Origin: Bugulina stolonifera
Taxonomy: Eukaryota > Bryozoa > Gymnolaemata > Cheilostomatida > Bugulidae
Direction: 5' to 3'
NCBI GenBank assembly: GCA_935421135.1
Contig: OW285187.1
Location: 22,320,429-22,384,428, forward strand
DNA length: 64,000 nt
Within the stretch, counting starts at the first letter, position 1, and every line of letters begins with the position of its first letter. The notes below the pieces were generated by a model, which did not search any database, was not told the origin of the DNA, and saw only the letters and a list, made by a program, of their open reading frames with translations. A program made the translations under genes and the position numbers. Positions 9,912-24,900 of this stretch are shown here, piece after piece.

Positions 9912-12900
9912 ATGGCTCAAGACACAGAACATGAATTTCAACTTCCTTACGTCATCAGAATGACCATACCAGACGAGGATGAACACTCTAGTGACATTGA
10001 TCATGAGTCCAAGTATTCATACCGGTGCAATTTTTGTCATTTCGCTACTCCAGCCAAGGATATGATTATGATACATATTAACGATCACATATTTAGATGT
10101 TCTCTCTGCAATTATTCAACTCATATGCAGCATAAACTTCTAGAGCATAAAAACTCTGAACACAAGCGTCGACCTCCCCGACCATTTGATATGCTGAGTC
10201 TTGTGACAACTGAACGCTCGACTGGCACCTCTCACTCATGTAAACCTTCACTCCAAGTTGCAGAAAGTTTTAAATTTTGTGGAAGTACCATGGAGAATAC
10301 TGTGCACGATTCTTTGTTCAGGACAAAATGTCTTCTTATTCCAAAACGCAAAGCTATGCAGTCAACTGCTACTATAAATTCTAGTCATGTGTTAAAAACG
10401 CCTTCCACTCCTGATAAATCTTTACACTTCGATTCTTCCCCACATCAGATGACAACCAATCACAGCATTCGAGGGCATGTGACAAACTATGTAGGTACAC
10501 AAGAAATGTTTGTACCCTGTACTTATTCACAGCCACTTGAATCTACTATTGTGCCGACAAAGTTGACACCAGCATTGCGAAGTTTAACAGCATACTTGGA
10601 TACAGGGTCACAGGCAGAAGAAGTGAGGAACTCGGAAAAAATCAGCATTTTGGAAACATTGGATAATAAACCATTATGGCAGTTAACATATGCAGAAATT
10701 CAGCAAATCAACGTCCATCTCTGTGATTTGAAATCGAGAAGACATTTGTCTCTCCTGGTTGATGAGGAAGCAGATGACCTTGACCAGCTCTGTAGACCTG
10801 AGGAAGCAACTGTAACTAGGGAAAGCAACTCTGTGTGTTTACAGGCAGTCACCCCTCTGGAGAACATAAAGTATTCTCCAGTTGTAACAGTGAGTACACC
10901 AACCAAATCTCAGCGTCGTAAGTGGCGGAGTCGAACATCTATTCCTCCATCCTTATTGGAGAGAGCTGAGCTCTACCTACACCCTACTCTGGTTGAAAAG
11001 GAAGAGGAGCAACTACGTATGTATCTCCTATTTACATTGTATATACAACTAGTAAGTAAAACAGTAAGCTTTAGGCTTGCCTGTTTAGTGTGATAGTCTA
11101 GTGTGAGAGGCCGCATCATGGGAACGCTATTGTTCATAATTAGAAGTTGTCCTCTCTCAAATGACTTTCCTCTTTTTTTCTCCCAGGGTGTAGCACCCTT
11201 TGGTCAATTTCTGTTAGCCAAATGCTTTTGTTGTCATAATAATATACATATGTTTAAAGTCATCTTAAAATAATCTTTTAATAACAGAGATATCGTAGTT
11301 TAAAATTTCCAATTCAACTACAAGCTCTCTAATGCTCCTCATTGAGCTGGGAGATGAAGAGCAAGCATAAATTATATTAGATAACAAGTAAACTACCTGG
11401 ACTTGCTTGTATCAGCTCTAAATATAGTTTTATAACAAAAATATTTGACTAGCAAATGTTTACCAAAGTGTGTCACAGTCACACCCTGGTAGAAAAAAGA
11501 AGCGGGAGGCGATTTAAGAGAGGGCAACTTCTAATCAAGATCAATAGCTTATGAGCGCCCATGGTGCACATGCCTCAACAGTGCTATTGATTAATTTGGG
11601 TTTTCTGCCTTCCTACATTTGTATTTACTATTTTAGTATACGTAGAATATAGGCCTATAGATTTTGTATGCATACGAGTGTTTGGTGTGGGTAGGCTATA
11701 TAATTATATACTATAGGCCTATCTATGCATGCAGCAGGTAGACTACAAGGCATCGAAAGTATGTAACTGTTGTTTAGTTGATGTGTGCATGCCCAACACT
11801 TCTTTCAGTTTACTAAATGCACAACCAGCAACTATCCACTCAATGATGATTATTCGTCACCAGTTTTTAGTATGTAGGAGTTATTGTACCTTTAATCGAG
11901 CATATGTCGTGTCAAAGTAATAAAAATGCTGCAGGCGCAGCTATATGAGAGGCTGTCTGCTCCGTTTAGGCTGACAGTGCTTGCTCTGAACCCAAGTACG
12001 ATGCCGTTTGTTCGTCTTTTCTGAACCTAACGTCGTGGAACCCGGTCGTGATTGGCTGATGTCAGATAATGACTCCATTTGTAGAACTTATTCAAGATAA
12101 ACTAGCGTTATTGGTTGGATATTAATTGATGGTGCTGGCCGACTGATAATATGGTTACTCCATAGAGCCAAGCTGACAAACAACAGAGTTATCACCTCTT
12201 GTATAGATACGCCTTTTCTGTAGCTACAACTGTATCTTTATATATTACCCAAGCGAAGTTGTCTTGTCTTACCTTCTAATTCAATTTTCCCAAAATCTCT
12301 ACATGTATCTTGAGTGGACAGGCGTGAGAGAGTCATTGGTACAGCATTGTAGACACCGCGTTTTATTAAGACATTGAATGCACTGGTTTACTGGTATTGT
12401 AACCTAACACAAGTCATGAAGTACATTTCTGTTGCTAATGTGCTTTATCTGCGCCTAATAACTCTGCCATCACTATTTTTGTATAGCAGTAGTAGGCCTA
12501 TCATAATAGCCTGCGTACTGGATAAACCGAGTTAGCACGTGTTCGGTCAGCAATGAGCTAGTTTTCATTAAATGTCAAAAAAGTTCTCATTCCTGGCTAG
12601 CACCACACTGATATTAGGTTATGTCATATTTATACATTTGTTTGTTTATTGTTGTTTGTTGTTCCCTTACCCATCCTTTATAATTGACCTAATGGTTGAA
12701 GTTCTAATGTTGCATGCTAAAATGTGAGCAAACACAACAGTCTTCTTTCAAGAGCTCATGTTCATGGGTACTTGATGAGTAGGTTCATATTTGTCTTTGG
12801 TTGGGAGTTGTCCCATCAGCATCACAGCTTGCTCTGTTTACATTGTGTCTCACCAACTTTTATTTCATTATTTCAAGTAATGAACTATAATTCCTTTGGC

Positions 12901-15900
12901 GCTCCACTAGCCATAATGCAAGTTGTCCTTTGTTCTTACCCTTGAAACAAGCAAACTGGAGATGGTACAATTTTGTATAACAATCTAGCTCTATGTAATC
13001 GGTTGGAGTTGTCTTCCTCACCAGTTAACCATAAAGTTTTCGATGATTGGTGCTGGCTAGTTTAACGGCTCATCACAACCTTGTCTCGCACCAGTGTTAT
13101 ATGCACGCTAACTCACTCTATCGATGACCTGCAAAGTCGGGTCGTGTTGTCCTAATTGACTCGGGACAATTTCAAATTGGTCTACCTGGGGCTAGGTTTC
13201 GCTGAAGGCGTTGAGAAGTTTGAGAATGTCTATCGACAGATTTCTAGGAATCTAAATATTAACATGCTATAGCTTGAATCCTAGCAGGATAAACTCCCAT
13301 AATGACATAGGAAAAATACAACGGAAAAATCTAATCCAATTTACGTTTTTTAAGCTGATAAAATTAGAATTATCCTACGTTGTGATAGTCATAATAATAA
13401 AAACAAACGTTACAACTAACATGAACATAAAAAATTAAACAACAAAACATTAACATAAGCGTCAAACTTGTCACAATATGAATACAAATATTATCAAATC
13501 ACTATGACTATTTATTTCAGTACTTGATTAAAGATTATTTAGATTAAGATGATACTAATTAGAATATAAACAAGCTGTATTGATGCATGAAGATATTGTT
13601 ATTGTAATTGTATTGTTATTGTAAGACTAACACTCACACCGAGAATAATAATGACTAATTTAATTATTATAATTATTAAATCATAAATTAATAATAATTT
13701 TTTGATTGCATAATTATTTATTTCAGATCATTTTATCATTAGAATTTCAAAATAATATTAAAATTGAATTAATATTACTATAACTATATTAAATATTTAA
13801 TATTGTTGTTGTGAAATTTAAATTCAGCCTATAGTGGTTGTCTAGCGTTATTGGGCCTAATTTATTGAATTATTATATTTTATAATTATTTAGGCCTATG
13901 TTTATCATATAGGCTCAAATCATGATTTAGTATTTAAGCCATAGAAGTAGGGGAAACGAAACCACCTATCCCTACCCTCTGATACAAATTATTGAAAATT
14001 AGATAAATTCAAATTGATTTATAATTATTTTTTTCTGTTGTTATGACAATTTTCAATATTAGAAAGTAGTATAATTATGGCTAACACAGGCACTACAATT
14101 GCTTTTAAATTTGATTAATAAAGCATAATTTTAATTCAAAGAAGGAAATAAATATAATTTTTCATACTTTGATTTGGAGATAGATCTCTCATCTGTTTGA
14201 AAGTTCTATTGATCGTTCGTATTAAATAAATAACAATCCAGTCATTATCTTGTGAGATTTTGGTAGCGATTGCTTATTTAAATATATACCATCACCCAAT
14301 TGAAATTTTACCTCTAAGCAGTGTTCGAAGTGTGGTTATACGGAAGTATGCGGTGTGTACCCACCTCAATTTTAGTGGTTATACGGCCAGCAAGCGTGTA
14401 CCCTCATTTTAATAGCTAGTTTTCCCTACACAGTTGCTGTGAACTTGATGGCGTAGTGGTAGTGCTTGACACTCACCCATCAGGTCTGGAGTTCAATTCT
14501 CCCCAGAGCACAACTTGTTTTCATCTTAGTAATCCACTAATTTCTTAGCTACCATGAGATTAGGTGGATAGCTATACAATACTAATCTGCGAGATTGCAT
14601 GTACTGTGTACCCACCTCAATTTTTCCACTTGAACACTGCCTCTAAGCATGTCTAGAGTATTGCAGTCACACTGATTCTATTAACCTTGATTGTATCAAT
14701 TGCTGATCTGACAACTTTCAGGAGGTTGTCCTAATCAATCACTGTACCAAGTGTTGGATTACAGATTAAAAGCATATCTCTAATAGGCTTACTTTAATGG
14801 CTAGCAAACACCAGTTTTTAAAATGAAGTTTAGTCACATAATATAGCCTACTGTACAATTATAGTTTCTGTCACAATCAACAGATCGTGTTTATCGTGTA
14901 TAGAATGGGTTACACTAGCTACATAGAACAAAATAGCTAACTAACACCATGTCTTAACTAGGCCTACATGTGCTTTATAATTAATAAACATATTATCTAT
15001 TACAGACCAGTGTCCACAACATAATGGCTCATGGCCATAAATAGCATCGTAACCAGAGACTTTAACCTAGGTTTTAAAATTACCGTGATCTGTTATTATT
15101 ATTAATATTTGCACCTAAATCAGATTGTCACTGTAACACAAAACTATATAATTATTTGGAATAGTGTCAATATGAAACACCAGGTCACAGTGTAAAATTT
15201 AGGTTCAATATGCATGTATAGCAATAGCAATAAACTCACAAATACCACTGAATTCTGTTTTAGGCCTATGCACATTCTGATGTCGTAACTATACTTTCTG
15301 CCTTTCTACATACTCTATCATCACTGATAAATCTATCAGTCTATCGCAACTCTTAATGTTAATTAATTGGCAAGTATGTTATGCTGCTGCGTATATTTTT
15401 AAGTAGCCTATGTCCTCCATTATCAGGCGATGTTTTGGACCATGTTGAGGTAGAATGTGTTAATGATAGTATTGGTGTTGCTGATATGGAAAGCCAAAGC
15501 AGGCGGACAAGTCGTCGATGGTAAGTGGGTCTAAAGTTATGGTGCAATCAAAAGTAGTTAGAGAGCTTACAATTTCAGTATCAAATTAGTGTGATTGCTC
15601 ATGTTAAAAATTATTTTTGATTTTTATTGCATTTTGAATAGAAGTTCATTTCTAAAGACTCAAAAAATTTTCTTGGGGTTGCCGGCAGCTGTGTGATATC
15701 CAGTGGTCAAAGTTGGGGAGTCGCAGTCCCCCTACAATATATTCAGGGTTGGGAATCGCCAATAGCATTCGATATTCGATGGCGATTTTCGTTGGTCTAT
15801 TCACCATCGATTCCACCTAATCGTTGGTTTCCAACAAATCCATCGAACTGCATGTATTCGTTGGTTTTATAGGGTTACAGCTGCATTCGATTGTCACTAA

Positions 15901-18900
15901 ACTGCTAAGTGATCTGCTAGTAATGTTTAGCACAGGAAATAATTAAAAAGCCTCGTAGCTTAGTTCTTATCTTTTTAATAAAAAAATGATGATGAACTGT
16001 TTTATTTAATAATAAAATAATAGCCTCTATTTGCAAGCTAGGATTTAATGTGTGATGCTAGCAATAAATAAGAAATAATAGCCTGGTATTTCTGGCTAAG
16101 ATTTGCTGCACATGTAAATATTTGGAGGCTAAAAAGAAACAAAGGTAGAGCAGATAACTCTCAGCTATGAGAAAATGCAAATAAAACTGGTAATATTAGG
16201 CACCTTTGTTATACATGTAACATTTTAAAGTAATAGACCGACAGAATTAGTAAAGACAATAAATTTCTGTACTTTTACAAAAATTATACCCATATACATG
16301 TGCATTTTCTAAAATCGTCATCTATTGCAAAATCGATTGAAGTACAATCATTGATTTGGTAAAGTAACAATCGAATGCTTGTATTCTTTGGTTTAATCAG
16401 CATAATCGAAAATCGAGAATCGAATGCAAAAGTAGATCAAAGTTCCCAACCCTGCATATGTTTCAGGGCTCCCTCAGGCTGATAGACCCCCTACAGATTA
16501 CTATAATAATAATAATACTAACTGGACCATATTTTAACCTGAAGTTCTTTGATTTTGCACCATTTCAGTGTTGAATTTTGATAAAGTTTCCAATTTCCGG
16601 GCGCCCTCAAGTGATTATTATGTCTGTTACCCTAGAGACCCCCACCTCTTTTCTTAGACTTTGACCACTGGTGATATCATTGAGATTCCCCTTTACCGGA
16701 GTAGAAATGAAAACATTTTTATTTTGTTGAAAGTTTAAGACTGCATCAAAGGTTGCGAAAAAGTTTGAGAAGTATCATGTAAATTCTAAAACTTCAAGTA
16801 GTCAAAACACATTTATAACATCCTATCGGTATCATAGTTTTGCTTTGAATAACATCAACAGGGTTATTCAAAGTGCAAACAAACCTATACTGTTTTTTTC
16901 AACATTATTAAATACTCTACCGTTTTGGTTCTAAAAGAATGATTTATATAACTGTGTTTACAAATTCTATCTAAGGTTTCCGAAGGATTATCTAAATCTT
17001 TTCTAGCTCGTTGAGGAACCAAGGGATGACCAAGCCTGTCAACAAGGCTAAAAAGGCTGTCCAAACAAGTGGTAATTATGCAACTAACTCACTGCTTTCA
17101 AGATACAGTTGTCTGTATTAGAGTTAGGCCGATATACATGTATATTGTACATCTGTTGTATCGATATTGTGGCTAATTATAGTTGAAATAGGACTACCTA
17201 GTGTTGTAATTAAAATATGTTGCAAATGGCTGCTATCAAATCTAACAATGTCCCTTGATTCTATCACCCTAAGCAGCATTTTTACATGCCCACATTCTCA
17301 GCTATTGGGGAGTCGAGTTTGTCCTCTCCGATTACAGCAATATCTAGTAATTGCACACTCTTTCTCATCAAATATTGTTGATTGCCATATATGCTTGCTG
17401 TTAATCAAAGGCTGCTAGATAAACAATAGTCGAAATGCTGTTAACATTAGTTAGGTCCACCATGTTATTGTATGTCTAATTGGATTGCCCAACACCGAAA
17501 ATTAGATTGATTTCGGGTTTAAATACATATTTGAATCTTACCGATGTTCAAGGCAGCTCCATTGTTGGACGCGACCATTATGAATTTGCGGAATCAGACG
17601 AAGAGCTGAATGAATGCCATTGGAATACTTCACTGAAGACAAATCGTTCCCGTTCCAACTTTAGCCGTTCTTCACTACATAGAGGTATGACAGACTCATT
17701 GGTTGAGGATGAGGATCAATGTACCACAGCTAATTTAGTTGCACTTGAAAATATCCCAAGGCAATCTCCAATTATTCAAACCACCCGCACTCCCTTCAGT
17801 TCTAAAGAAAATGGCTTGACCGGTGTTGTTGATAACAAGAGTCCAACATCTAAGAAGTATGAACCCAAGAATTTACATCCACCCAAGCAGATGGTGTCAA
17901 ATTCTACACCATTCTGCGCCCATGATATGTTTTCCTTGTCAGATGAAGAGCCATCAATGGTACCACTGATTTTAGCACCTGAAGGATTGCCTATAGCCAA
18001 AAGCACTGCTTCCGCACTATCAACAGTGAAGGATGCTGAAAAGACTACAAAAGGTAAGGAATGCTCGTATTGCGTTCATATAATGAAGCGCTGTTTAGTA
18101 TTTCCATTCAAAGGCATGTCATGAAGGTTTTGTATATTATATCACTTAGTAGAGCTTGGGGCTAGTGAGGCTAAAAAAGTAGGGGTAGGCCTAGATATTG
18201 CCATTTCATGTGGGATGGGCAACAAAAACCGACCGAGTTATCCCAGGCCTATACAGTTCTCAGATTTGCCCCAAGCAGTACGGATTTGGTGTTTGCTCAA
18301 AGCTCAGTGCTTGCTCTAGGTGGCTGCTTATTTGTTGCGGTTTTGCACGACTTTATAGATTTTATCAACATTGAAGGGGTACTGATATTTCTTTCTCACA
18401 CCATCTTAAGCAGTTTTAGAATCACCTAAGCTTTGGTGAATTTGACTACACTAGATTAAAGATTTTTTTGCATTTTTGGGAATTATTTTGTAAAATTGAG
18501 GACTTCGGCTAAATCTCAGTACCTCTGTAACTTATTTTTGAATAAAGCCATTCATAAACCTTAGTATGTCTTTGGTTTATTCCATGGCATATACTTTTTG
18601 CTTTTTAATCCAGAGGAAAAGCTATTACTACCATTACAGAAACTTGTTAATTTACTGCTAGCATGTGTAGTTACACAACCAAACTTGCAATATGTATGTG
18701 GTTTTCTGATGCTAGTTTCAGAGGTTTTCTAGTCGTGTAACAGACCAGCCAGTGATAGTAACAGCAACTACATATAAAATTAATAGAGTTGGCCCACCTA
18801 ATAAATTGATCAAGTTCAAGAGGTACTTTAAAGGTGGACTGTACTGAAATTCTGAGATTATAGCTGAATACACCATTAGAAAGCCTAGTAGCAGCTGGAC

Positions 18901-21900
18901 AAGTCAACACAATACCAGCTGGGATACATGATGTCATCACGGGTCTCAGCTCTGCTAAAACTGGTGAATTACATCATTGTAGGGAGTAAATGGCAGACTA
19001 CACATTATGTTATTATAAACAGGAGTTTTTATCATTGCCATACTGGGAAAATCATAAAATGAAAAAGATGAGCATGCAGAACACACTAAACAATATTCCT
19101 AGACAATAAAACTCACATTTTGTTGCAAATAAATTGACAAATGATTTATGAGTCTACAATTTAATTGGTCAGTATACATGTAGGGTACTTCTTTACCTAA
19201 TCGAAAACATGCCCACTCACCAGCCTGGTGTGTTTGGCCTGTGGCATGTAGTACTATTTTTTGCCAATATCTGTTTTATTGAATGAACACTGTATTTGTT
19301 ATAAAAGCAGTTGTGTGTACTTGATATTGCAGCTATATTATGTAGGAGAGTTGATATAAGTTTCATGAATTGACATAATAATAGGTGGAGGTAACCCCTG
19401 CTGATTACATCATTGTAGGTATTTTAGAAATTTTGAGGCTACTTTTTCCAGTTTCACATCTATTAGCTACTCTTACAAGAGTTTGCAGAAAAAAGCTGAA
19501 ATTTTCAGTAAAGTCCAATTTTAAGAAAATTTTTATAAAGTATGAAATATTTTCATTCATAAACACTGCTGACTATACAATTTTTAATCAAATACGAGTC
19601 AGATAAATATGCTTACCAAAACATTGCCTAATGCTGAAGGTCACCATGACCCTCTCCGGCTTGCATCCTTCCAATTCCCTAAATCTGCTCGGATTTCTGT
19701 CTGCTCAACTCCGGAGTCCTGATTATCTTGCAAGGCCTAATTGAGTAGAATACTGATTGAAGTCCAAAATTCCATGCTTAAGTTTAGTTCTGTTAATTAG
19801 ATCTTTGAAGAATTCGACTACATGTATGTATATCTCTAAAATTTCCTATAACCAAAAGCACTTCCACTCAATCACTGGTTAAACAGGCTGAAAAAGCTTC
19901 AGAATGTAGGGGTGGTCTTATATTTATACCAAAAAGATGATTATTTGACAACTCCATCATGTTTAGAGTCCTAGGCAACATTTCTACATGATAAAGTAAC
20001 ACTTATAAGCTACAGAGGCTAATTAAAGAATAATGCAGAGAATATTGTGTTCTTGTGTGGTTTGAGTATGGCACTGTTAGGTTAATATTTGCATTTACAC
20101 CATGAATTGCTGATTTTTGTAACATGATGTGCTGTGCACTTTTTAGGGCGAGAAATCAGATCGAATATATGTGCAGAAGACATTCGAACTCTAGCCAAGC
20201 AACACAGTAAAATCAAGAGGCATACATTTGTTGTTTCAAAGGGCAAATTTGTCATCAGTAAGACTGAAACGTATCCGGTAAAATCGACAGATTTAAATTT
20301 ACTTCGTCATACTTCTACTGAACTGTCATCACTGGATGTATCAACATCAAGGACAAGGAACAAAGGCTGCACATCTCTTGCAAATACTACAAAGACTAAT
20401 CTACCACCATTAAAACCAGCACAAACCTCTACCTCAGAATCAGAACATATCCCAGCTTCCCCTTCTAGTTTGACACTTGCACGAGCATTAGCAATAGACG
20501 AAATCACACAGTTATCACAAAAGGGTGAGAGTGCATGTGAGCTAATTTGTTTTTCGTGTTAATGGCCACAAACCATCAATAGCTGCCTTTCCATCTTCTA
20601 TATTTCTATCCTGGGTTGAAGGTTTATGTTTCAAAAGGCTTCTAACTTGGGGTCGACATACTTCAATTTTAATCACAGTCAAGTTCCTTAGCAACCAACT
20701 AGCCTACATTCACAAATATGAAAACCAGATTCCATGCTGACTTTCTCACAATGTGCTTTTTTCATCTTGTTCTTTCACTGTATAAATTTGATTTTGTTGC
20801 AGTGAATTAGTACCTGACACAACCAGCACAGCATACAATGCATGCATGCATGCTTTTCTCATACTCCATACCCAGACTGTGGGGTTTAATAATTTTATTC
20901 AAAAGCTAACTAATCAACTGCTGATCCCTTCTTTGCTTTGACACGTAATTGGGCATGGCCAGTGTTCACTGGGAATTGTATTTTTAATCCTGTATTTTGC
21001 ATTACTATTGATTTTTGTTGTTTTAATGGGGAGTGTAGGGAATAGCTTTCTGAATATTGTTTTTTATTGGTATTCTAACAAGAGTCAGATTATAAGCATT
21101 TACATGTTTATTATTGAAGTTTTAATCTATAATTCAACAGTAATTTCATTAGTATGAAGTCTAATTTTACCAAGTTAGTCCATATTAAGAGTCAACAATT
21201 TGTTTGACTTAATATTATCAACCAATAGTAATCTATCATGTGCCATGCCCTGTTAGTTTGCTCTCCTGTGATCTGGTGCAAATCTATAAAATGCTCAAGT
21301 GTTCTGTGATCTTAGTATGCATGTACACTAACACCACTCACCACTGCTTGTCTCTGTCTATCTACTAACACTGCAATCACTACCTAGAACTTAGTTGGCA
21401 TCTATATATTATAATCGTGAAGAAATTTACAACTAAAGTACATATTACTACTTAGCAGTACATGAAGAGTTATGTTAATAGGTTAAGTCAACTCCACAAT
21501 GTTGCCTAATATTATATCTGTACCCCCAACTCTGGTGTGGTGAGTTGGGGTACGGGTATGATGATTTCTTACAGGCTCGCCGAGCCTGGGCGAGCCTGTA
21601 CACTTTGCGCACTGTCTAAATGCAGCCTGTATTTGGGCTGGTATCAAATAAAATTAGCACCGCAAAAATACCTAAAAACCCAAAAGGAGAACAAACAACC
21701 CTGTCATTTTACACCTTCATAGAAAAGGGCTAGGCTAAAAACCTATTGCTGGATAGACTTGTCAGTATATGTATTTCAATGATACTGTACAAGAAAAATA
21801 GAACACAAACAAAATGCAGAAAGTTGGGTAATCAAAGGGCAAATTTCATGTCAAAAACAGCCCCAATACGAACAGTATTTGTACCTTATAAAACTTTTCT

Positions 21901-24900
21901 AATCCTGCAAAAACCTACATCAATGGGTAGGTTATGTCTAGGACTTTGTTATGTTGTTTGGTGTCATTATGTTTTCTGCAGCAAGCACAAGATCTGGTTC
22001 TCGGTTTTGGGTCCGTTTTTGAAGCCTAGTACTGAGTAAATGTGTCCCCAATGCAAGATTCTTTTATCTCATTAGAAAGAGTAGGTTTTCAGCTTCGCAA
22101 GGATGCATAATTTTCATGGTTCAAGTCGATTATGACTGTAAGGCGTAATGTCTGTTGAAAACATCCCATTTGCCTAGTGATTAATGATGCTGATGGGTGT
22201 AGAATGAACATTCTCTAATTACAAGCGTATGGCAACAGCAAACCAGATGTAACAGAATTGATATGATCCTACACCTCCCTTATGATTTCAATTGTGTGTC
22301 TAGTGGTAGCGAGTGGAATCTCAGACCATGTCTGCTGTAGAAATAGATTGGGGAAAAATTACCAAGACTGGCGATCCACATTTAATTTCAGAAATTGTTA
22401 TGTTGGTCTTGGAAGATTTCTCAAATCAAATTTAATGATGTTGTTATCAAACTATATTCATTGATCAAAGAATATTATTTTGTAACCGTTGCGAACCATT
22501 GTGCTCCTGTACCATTGTAGAGGAGACAATTACGAACAGTTGTGAAAGAAGAGAAGCATTGCTGGCCAGTGAAACATTCATGCCGATTCTACCAGCAGCA
22601 CCTTGCTCATCAGGTATGTGAACATTGCTTTCACCCTTGAACTACACACTGTACACAGCCCTGACCTATTATTATCTATGTAAAGTATATAGTGTATGTA
22701 CAGTGTATATGCATACTAATTACAATTTACATGTATTTTACAATCTGTGCAACTGTGTCAATGGTCTATGTTTATTTTTTGAAGTTAATGAATGATGCTA
22801 TTGTTAATATGTTGGTATTTTTATATTTTATATAGTGTGGTGTTGTCCTCATTGTCACTTAGACTAACTAAACAATCCTTTTATAACCTTCAATACATCA
22901 ATAATAAATAACAATGATGTACATGTACTTATTCATCTCAGTCTGTTGGGTGTATACTAACACTGTATTTAATACTAATACTAATATTGGTATTAGACCC
23001 ACTAGTAGCACTGCTAATATCAGTGTCCTTATGTCAGTATCCTTATGTCAGTGTCCTTATGTCAGTGTCGTTATGTCAGTGTCCTTATGTCAGTGTCGTT
23101 ATGTCAGTGTCGTTATGTCAGTGTCGTTATTTCAGTGTCGTTATGTCAGTGTCGCTATATCAGTGTCATTATATCAATGTCCGTAACTGTGGGGTGAGGC
23201 AATGCTGACCGAATGCGCCGTCGTTGATCTAACACTAAAGCGTTTCGCGTTTTAAACTTCACCATTATTTAGTATTCATAATAGTGCACATTACCTACAC
23301 ATCTGATTGTACTAACTGAGAATAAGTACAAACTAATATTAAAAATGTATCGTAGAAAAATGGAGTTTTATATTTTATGTTCGGTACAAGCAAAACTTTA
23401 CTTGCCTGTTTTGAAAATAAAAACCAGTTATTCAACTTGGAAACCTTTAGGCACGTTATGTCTATGCTTTAGAATAGTTATTAGTGCATTAGCTTCTGTC
23501 TCTAACCTTATGCATACCAGAGTGTAGTTGTAGGAGGGGTTTTCAATCACCTCAACCATTTTGTGAATTTGTTTTTACAAAAGCTAATGAGCAACTGGTT
23601 GGCTGGCAATGACAATTCAATGGCTAGCCCAGATTAGTTGAACAAAACTCTGGTATGCTACTATCCTTTCTGTGTGGTATCTGGTATCCATGTACGTTAT
23701 GGTATATTATGGTATGTTATGGTATGTTATGGTATGTTATGGTATATAGGTGTAACACCGGTGGTAGTGCCTGCTAAATCACCTGCTAAGTCGCCTGCTA
23801 AAGTGTCTAGGAAAAGAAGTAAGCGCTCCAATGTCCCAGGTAAAATTCTCACTTTATGGTTTTATGCTCAGTCTAATCTGCTTATGTATTGCTTGTAGTG
23901 AGGGCAAGGTCTACATAAGAATTAGCAAACTTCTCGGTATTTACATTGTATTTATGTCTCGGATTGTGCAGATTCTGAAAGCAAACAGAGGAGTCAACTC
24001 CTAATTATTCCCATGCGCACCTGAACAGTTCATGCAGTACAAAGTACAGATCATTGCAGTGTTACAGTATGAATTGTCGTGATAGTTTTCCATTTTGTAC
24101 CACTATATTCACGTTCCCCCTTCTTCATGGGTTTGCTTTCTATTACAAAGAAGCACTGTCTCTACATAGCTGTCTCACTAGTAGTGTCTTCTCTCCATAT
24201 GCATTATTGTGCGCTGGGATTCACATGTATATACCCTCAAGTTCTATTATCTAGATAATCCAGTGCGTAAAGCCCCGCGACGGGAACGATCACTGCTGAA
24301 GACTGCCCTACAGAGCCTACTGCAACCTCATCTGGACTCCAGAGGTACCAAAAGAGTTACTTTTTCTTTTACCGACCTCTCTGATGCTGACACACTTCCT
24401 GAATGCCTTCTTAATATAAAGACTCGTCATTGCACACCTTCTCCCGTCAGACGGGTAAGGTCATTTATTATTCTGTTATGTTATTGAGGGGTGAGTTATC
24501 CCTATTACCTATCCTGATCCTGCTAAAACTACCTATTAGTCCTAACAGTGGATCACATTGTTAGTACCACACCAACTTCATAGAGTAGGAACAAAGCATA
24601 AGAGAGTAAGAGCTACAATATAGTAATCCTTTAGTCATATCTTGCTAGTGTTGTCTTGAAAACAATGCAATTTATTTCTTTAATACAATAGGAATGGTTT
24701 TACTATGTTGTATGGTCATTAAAACATCATTACCTCAGGTGATTGTCCTGTACACAGCTAATTGGAAGCATCAGATAAAACCAGACCAGGGCCTTGCTTG
24801 GTGTAAGTGACTTACATAGTATGGCAGGGGTGGATGAAGAGGTGCTCCCCTCCCCTGCTTCCTATATACTCCATAACTTACTTTCACAGCTTCCTATTCC

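Noticed and set aside
14441..14511. Functional tRNA gene
   Set aside because: A and B boxes are present but the acceptor stem does not pair and it lies inside an hAT element with target duplication.
17167..17418. 83-codon ORF in intron 3 of the zinc-finger gene
   Set aside because: There are no splice sites consistent with neighbouring exons and no recognisable motif.
21746..22039. 97-codon ORF in intron 5
   Set aside because: Composition is like non-coding DNA and no flanking acceptor or donor fits the phase-1 chain.
23020..23183. CRISPR-like array
   Set aside because: Repeats are contiguous with no unique spacers and the genome is animal.
22914..23208. Overlapping ORFs with a Val-Ser-Leu-Cys-Gln pattern
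   Set aside because: They are translations of the 14-bp minisatellite in different frames.
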